Source: Xanthomonas nasturtii (GTDB taxonomy: Bacteria > Pseudomonadota > Gammaproteobacteria > Xanthomonadales > Xanthomonadaceae). From it: a DNA stretch of 57,085 nucleotides. How positions within the stretch are numbered: position 1 is the stretch's first letter; every line of letters begins with the position of its first letter. Position numbers and translations under genes: made by a program. The stretch is from NCBI RefSeq assembly GCF_001660815.1, contig NZ_LYMI01000027.1, positions 1-57,085 on the forward strand, given 5' to 3'. The notes under the pieces were generated by a model. The model was not told the origin of the DNA. It was given only the letters and a program-made list of their open reading frames with translations, and ran no database searches. Shown here in pieces: positions 55,111 to 57,085 of this stretch.

Positions 55111-56103
55111 ATGAATCTGCGTCCGACCCTGTTGCCTGCGCTGGGCGTGTTTGCGGCCGCCGCCCGCCATCAGAATTTCGCCCATGCTGCCGAAGAGCTG
55201 CACCTCACCGCCAGCGCGGTGAGCCACCACGTGCGCAAGCTCGAAGCGCTGCTGGGTGCCACCTTGTTCCAGCGGCTGCCGCGCGGGGTCAAGCTCACCG
55301 CCGAAGGCCGTCAGCTGGCCGATGCGGCCACCGCCGCACTGGCCGAAATTGCCGCTGTGGCTGGCAACCTGTACCCGCGCGAAGACGCCATACCGCTGCG
55401 CGTGACCACGCTGCGGTCGCTGTCGTATTGCTGGCTGTTGCCGCGGCTGCCGCGCTTTTGTCGCGCCTATCCGCATATCCGCGTGGACCTGCAATCGGAC
55501 GCGGCGTTTTCGCGTTTCGAAGACGGCGGCCCGGATCTGGGCATCCGCTACGGACAGGGCGCGTGGCCCGGATTGACCTCGCATCATCTGATGGATGACG
55601 AACTCTTCCCCGTGGCCTCGCCCTCGTTGCCGGAAGTGGCCGCGCTGCGCACGCCGGCACAGATCGCGCAGTTGCCGTTGTTGAGCGACATGTCGCCGCA
55701 GGGCTGGCGCGACTGGTTCCGCGCCGCACAGGTGCGCGGCACCACGCTGCCGCCGATGCACACTTTCAACGACAGCACCGACGCCATGCGCGCGGCGGTG
55801 TACGGCCTGGGCGCGGTGTTGGCACGCAAGCACATCGCCCAGCCCTACCTGCAACGTTACGAACTGGTGCGCCTGCCCGGCCCCACGCTCAAGGCGCGCT
55901 ATGCGTATTACATCGTGCATCCCAGCCACCGCGCGCTCAGCCCGGCAGCGGCATTGTTCATCGACTGGCTCAAGCGCGAAGCCCTGGACGAATACACCCC
56001 GATGCCGGCACTGCCTGCCGAGTTGGTCGCGTTGCCGCCGAGCGATGGCGTGCACGAGCGGCGGGGGCGTCGAAATTCGCGCAAGGCATCGGTTGCGGAT
56101 TGA
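55111..56103 (+). CDS. LysR-family transcriptional regulator (GcvA-like)
   Basis: 330 residues. The winged HTH is at about 8-66 (LGVFAAAARHQNFAHAAEELHLTASAVSHHVRKLEALLGATLF); residues about 95-300 are a periplasmic-binding-like effector domain with GIRYGQGAWPGL, seen in GcvA-type regulators. The C-terminus is a basic tail (ERRGRRNSRK). It is divergent from the EamA transporter, which is its most likely target. No LysR box could be picked out with confidence in the gap. Confidence 0.93.
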   Translation: MNLRPTLLPALGVFAAAARHQNFAHAAEELHLTASAVSHHVRKLEALLGATLFQRLPRGVKLTAEGRQLADAATAALAEIAAVAGNLYPREDAIPLRVTTLRSLSYCWLLPRLPRFCRAYPHIRVDLQSDAAFSRFEDGGPDLGIRYGQGAWPGLTSHHLMDDELFPVASPSLPEVAALRTPAQIAQLPLLSDMSPQGWRDWFRAAQVRGTTLPPMHTFNDSTDAMRAAVYGLGAVLARKHIAQPYLQRYELVRLPGPTLKARYAYYIVHPSHRALSPAAALFIDWLKREALDEYTPMPALPAELVALPPSDGVHERRGRRNSRKASVAD

Positions 56104-56178
56104 GGTAGCCCTGAAATCTTGGCAGTTACGTGAAAAATCGCTGTCCCTTCTTCCTGCGGGACAGGCCCCCGTTATGGG

Positions 56179-56429
56179 GAGAAGGTGTCCCGAAGGGGCA
56201 GATGAGGGTGCGAGCAAAGCCTGGTGGAGTCTGGACGCGCGCGTGGCTTCGCGCCGTACCCTCACCCCAACCCCTCTCCCGCAGGGAGAGGGGCTTTGTT
56301 GCACCAGAGAATCTAGATTCCCTTCTCCCCCCGGGAGAAGGTGCCCCGAAGGGGCGGATGAGGGTGCGGGCGAAGCCTGGTGGAGTCTGATGGCGCGCGT
56401 GGCTTTACCCGGCGCCCACCCCAACCCCT
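56179..56429. repeat. Two 156-bp-spaced direct copies of the REP-like dispersed repeat, the second cut by IS110
   Basis: Unit one (from 56179) runs GAGAAGGTGTCCCGAAGGGG, GCGAGCAAAGCCTGGTGGAG, then CCCTCACCCCAACCCCTCTC with its hairpin and GGGAGAGGGGCTTT. Unit two (from 56335) repeats this (GAGAAGGTGCCCCGAAGGGG, GCGGGCGAAGCCTGGTGGAG) and stops at CCCCAACCCCT (56429), where the IS110 left end begins. Confidence 0.85.
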
Positions 56430-56457
56430 TATCTCTTGGCGATCTGCCAGATTAGGT

Positions 56458-56611
56458 GTCGAGAGCCGGCGTGGTCGACCGATAACCCACAGGTCTAAAC
56501 AACCGCGGGAGAGCGAGGTCGCCACGCCGGGATCTCCTGGCAAACGCCCGAACAGTTGCTGGAGTTGGCACTCGTAACGATCAGGCTGGGCAGCCCAGGA
56601 GAGCTCTCGAC
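56458..56611 (+). ncRNA. Candidate bridge RNA of the IS110-family element
   Basis: A three-way junction can be drawn by hand. P1: GTCGAGAG (56458-56465) with CTCTCGAC (56604-56611). P2: CCGGCGTGG (56466-56474) with CCACGCCGG (56522-56530), continued after a one-base bulge by CGACC/GGTCG (56476-56480 with 56517-56521). P3: TCTCCTGG (56533-56540) with CCAGGAGA (56595-56602). All three helices are perfect matches apart from the P2 bulge, with only 2- and 1-nt linkers. The P2 loop (56481-56516) contains AACCC and GCGGGAGAG, which resemble the left and right halves of the insertion target; the P3 loop (54 nt) would be the donor loop. This matches the known location (upstream of the recombinase) and two-loop plan of IS110-group bridge RNAs such as that of IS621. 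Expression is not shown. Confidence 0.75.
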
Positions 56612-56636
56612 CCTTCGAGCATAGCGGAGTTTTTCC

Positions 56637-57085
56637 ATGGCATACGGCGTAGGTATCGATGTCAGCAAGCAGTGGTTGGATGTGCATGTGCATGGCTGCA
56701 AGGGCGAGCGGCGCTTCCCCAACACGGCGGCAGGTCTGCGCCAGCTGCGCAGCTGGCTGGGACACATGGAGCTGCACCAAGTGGTGCTGGAGGCCACGGG
56801 CGGCTACGAACTGGCAGCGTTGGATGCGCTGCATGCGGCCGGCCTGCCGGTGGCGCGTGTGAACCCTCGCCAGGCGCGTGACTTTGCCAAGGCCATCGGC
56901 CAACTAGCCAAGACCGACACCTTGGATGCGCGTGTGCTGGCGCAGATGGCGATGCTGTTATCACTCACGCCCTACCAGCCGCTGGAAGGCTGGCGCCGTC
57001 AGCTGCGCGAGTACCAGCAGCGCCGCACGCAGGTGTTGGCGACGGTGCAGCAGGAGCGCCAGCGGCTGTCTCAACTGACCGATGT
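56637..57085 (+). CDS. IS110-family DEDD recombinase/transposase, truncated by the window edge
   Basis: 149 codons of the N-terminal RuvC-like DEDD domain: GIDVSK (D8), EATGGYE (E52) and KTDTLDAR (D94, D97). These four acidic residues and their spacing match the IS110 family, including IS621. The helical linker after about 105 (YQPLEGWRRQLREYQQRR) is present; the C-terminal transposase_20 domain with the catalytic serine lies outside the window. ATG 56637 has GGAG at 56626-56629. The enzyme would recombine element and target guided by the upstream bridge RNA. Confidence 0.92.
   Translation, partial: MAYGVGIDVSKQWLDVHVHGCKGERRFPNTAAGLRQLRSWLGHMELHQVVLEATGGYELAALDALHAAGLPVARVNPRQARDFAKAIGQLAKTDTLDARVLAQMAMLLSLTPYQPLEGWRRQLREYQQRRTQVLATVQQERQRLSQLTD

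Larger units (their letters stand above)
56104..56636. other. Intergenic region: repeats then IS110 leader
   Basis: The left part (56179-56429) holds two copies of a 156-bp direct repeat built on the REP-like element; the right part (56428-56636) is the noncoding left end of an IS110-family element with a structured RNA. No protein gene is supported. Confidence 0.8.
56428..57085 (+). mobile_element. IS110-family insertion sequence, left end and recombinase N-terminus
   Basis: Host repeat sequence CCCCAACCCCT matches intact copies (12081 and 56250 areas) up to about 56429. There the expected CTCCCGCAGGG is replaced by TATCTCTTGGC, marking the element's left end beside a CT dinucleotide. A 209-bp noncoding leader precedes the DEDD recombinase. 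IS110 elements lack classic inverted repeats, and none is seen. The right end lies beyond the window. Confidence 0.8.

Noticed and set aside
56541..56594. Donor guides in the second loop of the bridge-RNA candidate
   Set aside because: No convincing match to the visible left-end sequence (CTTATCTCTTGG) was found, and the right end lies outside the window, so no donor guide is claimed.

Overview
GC-rich, densely packed chromosomal DNA that looks like Xanthomonas or a close relative (Xanthomonadaceae). The signs are an Oar-type TonB-dependent receptor, tandem M13 peptidases, a Clp-type palindrome, the housekeeping series leuS-lptE-holA-nadD-rsfS...rlmH...maf-rng-yhdP...tldD, and the genus-typical dispersed repeats (CCCTCACCCCAACCCCTCTCCC, GGGATTCGGGATT and GGAGCGGCC...GGCCGCGA types). 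The species cannot be fixed from this window. I found no tRNA, rRNA, CRISPR array or prophage.

Layout. 1-126: right end of an IS3-family element, apparently inserted into a terminator. 464-10508: Oar-like outer-membrane receptor followed by three M13-family metallopeptidases; the first two are lipoproteins with intact zinc sites, while the third has lost a zinc-binding His. 10712-16853 (minus): rhomboid protease, alkyltransferase-like DNA-repair protein, glutathione reductase, FAD amino-acid oxidoreductase, DUF418 membrane protein, SlyD. 16963-18364: two NlpC/P60 hydrolases with a perfect Clp/CRP palindrome between them. 18799-21718 (minus): thioesterase, methyltransferase, dicarboxylate symporter. 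21862-26181: alkaline phosphatase, tilS, xseB, ispA. 26643-33120: M35 deuterolysin-type protease, DUF4870, pmbA, darP, tldD and a frameshifted DUF6065-like gene. 33241-50133: a conserved minus-strand housekeeping series split open by accessory material (SIMPL protein, TonB-like protein, phoX remnant, J-domain protein). 50206-56103: DUF998, CnoX-like thioredoxin, DUF4442, DUF378, cyclophilin, EamA transporter, LysR regulator. 56428-57085: left end of an IS110-family element that runs off the window.

How the parts work together. The envelope theme is strong: TonB-dependent receptor, periplasmic or lipoprotein M13 peptidases, NlpC/P60 wall hydrolases, LptE, YhdP, a TonB-like protein, SlyD and cyclophilin folding factors. 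TldD and PmbA are the two halves of one protease. HolA, NadD, RsfS, RlmH and LeuS supply replication, NAD, ribosome and translation functions.

The most exciting item is the 209-nt leader of the IS110 recombinase gene. It folds on paper into a clean three-way junction (56458-56611) whose first loop carries GCGGGAGAG, complementary to the right half of the dispersed repeat into which the element has inserted. This is what a bridge RNA with a repeat-targeting guide should look like. Other items worth a look are an exact 3 x 54-bp tandem repeat between pmbA and darP, a degenerate 58-bp repeat array between lptE and leuS, and the M13 pseudopeptidase.
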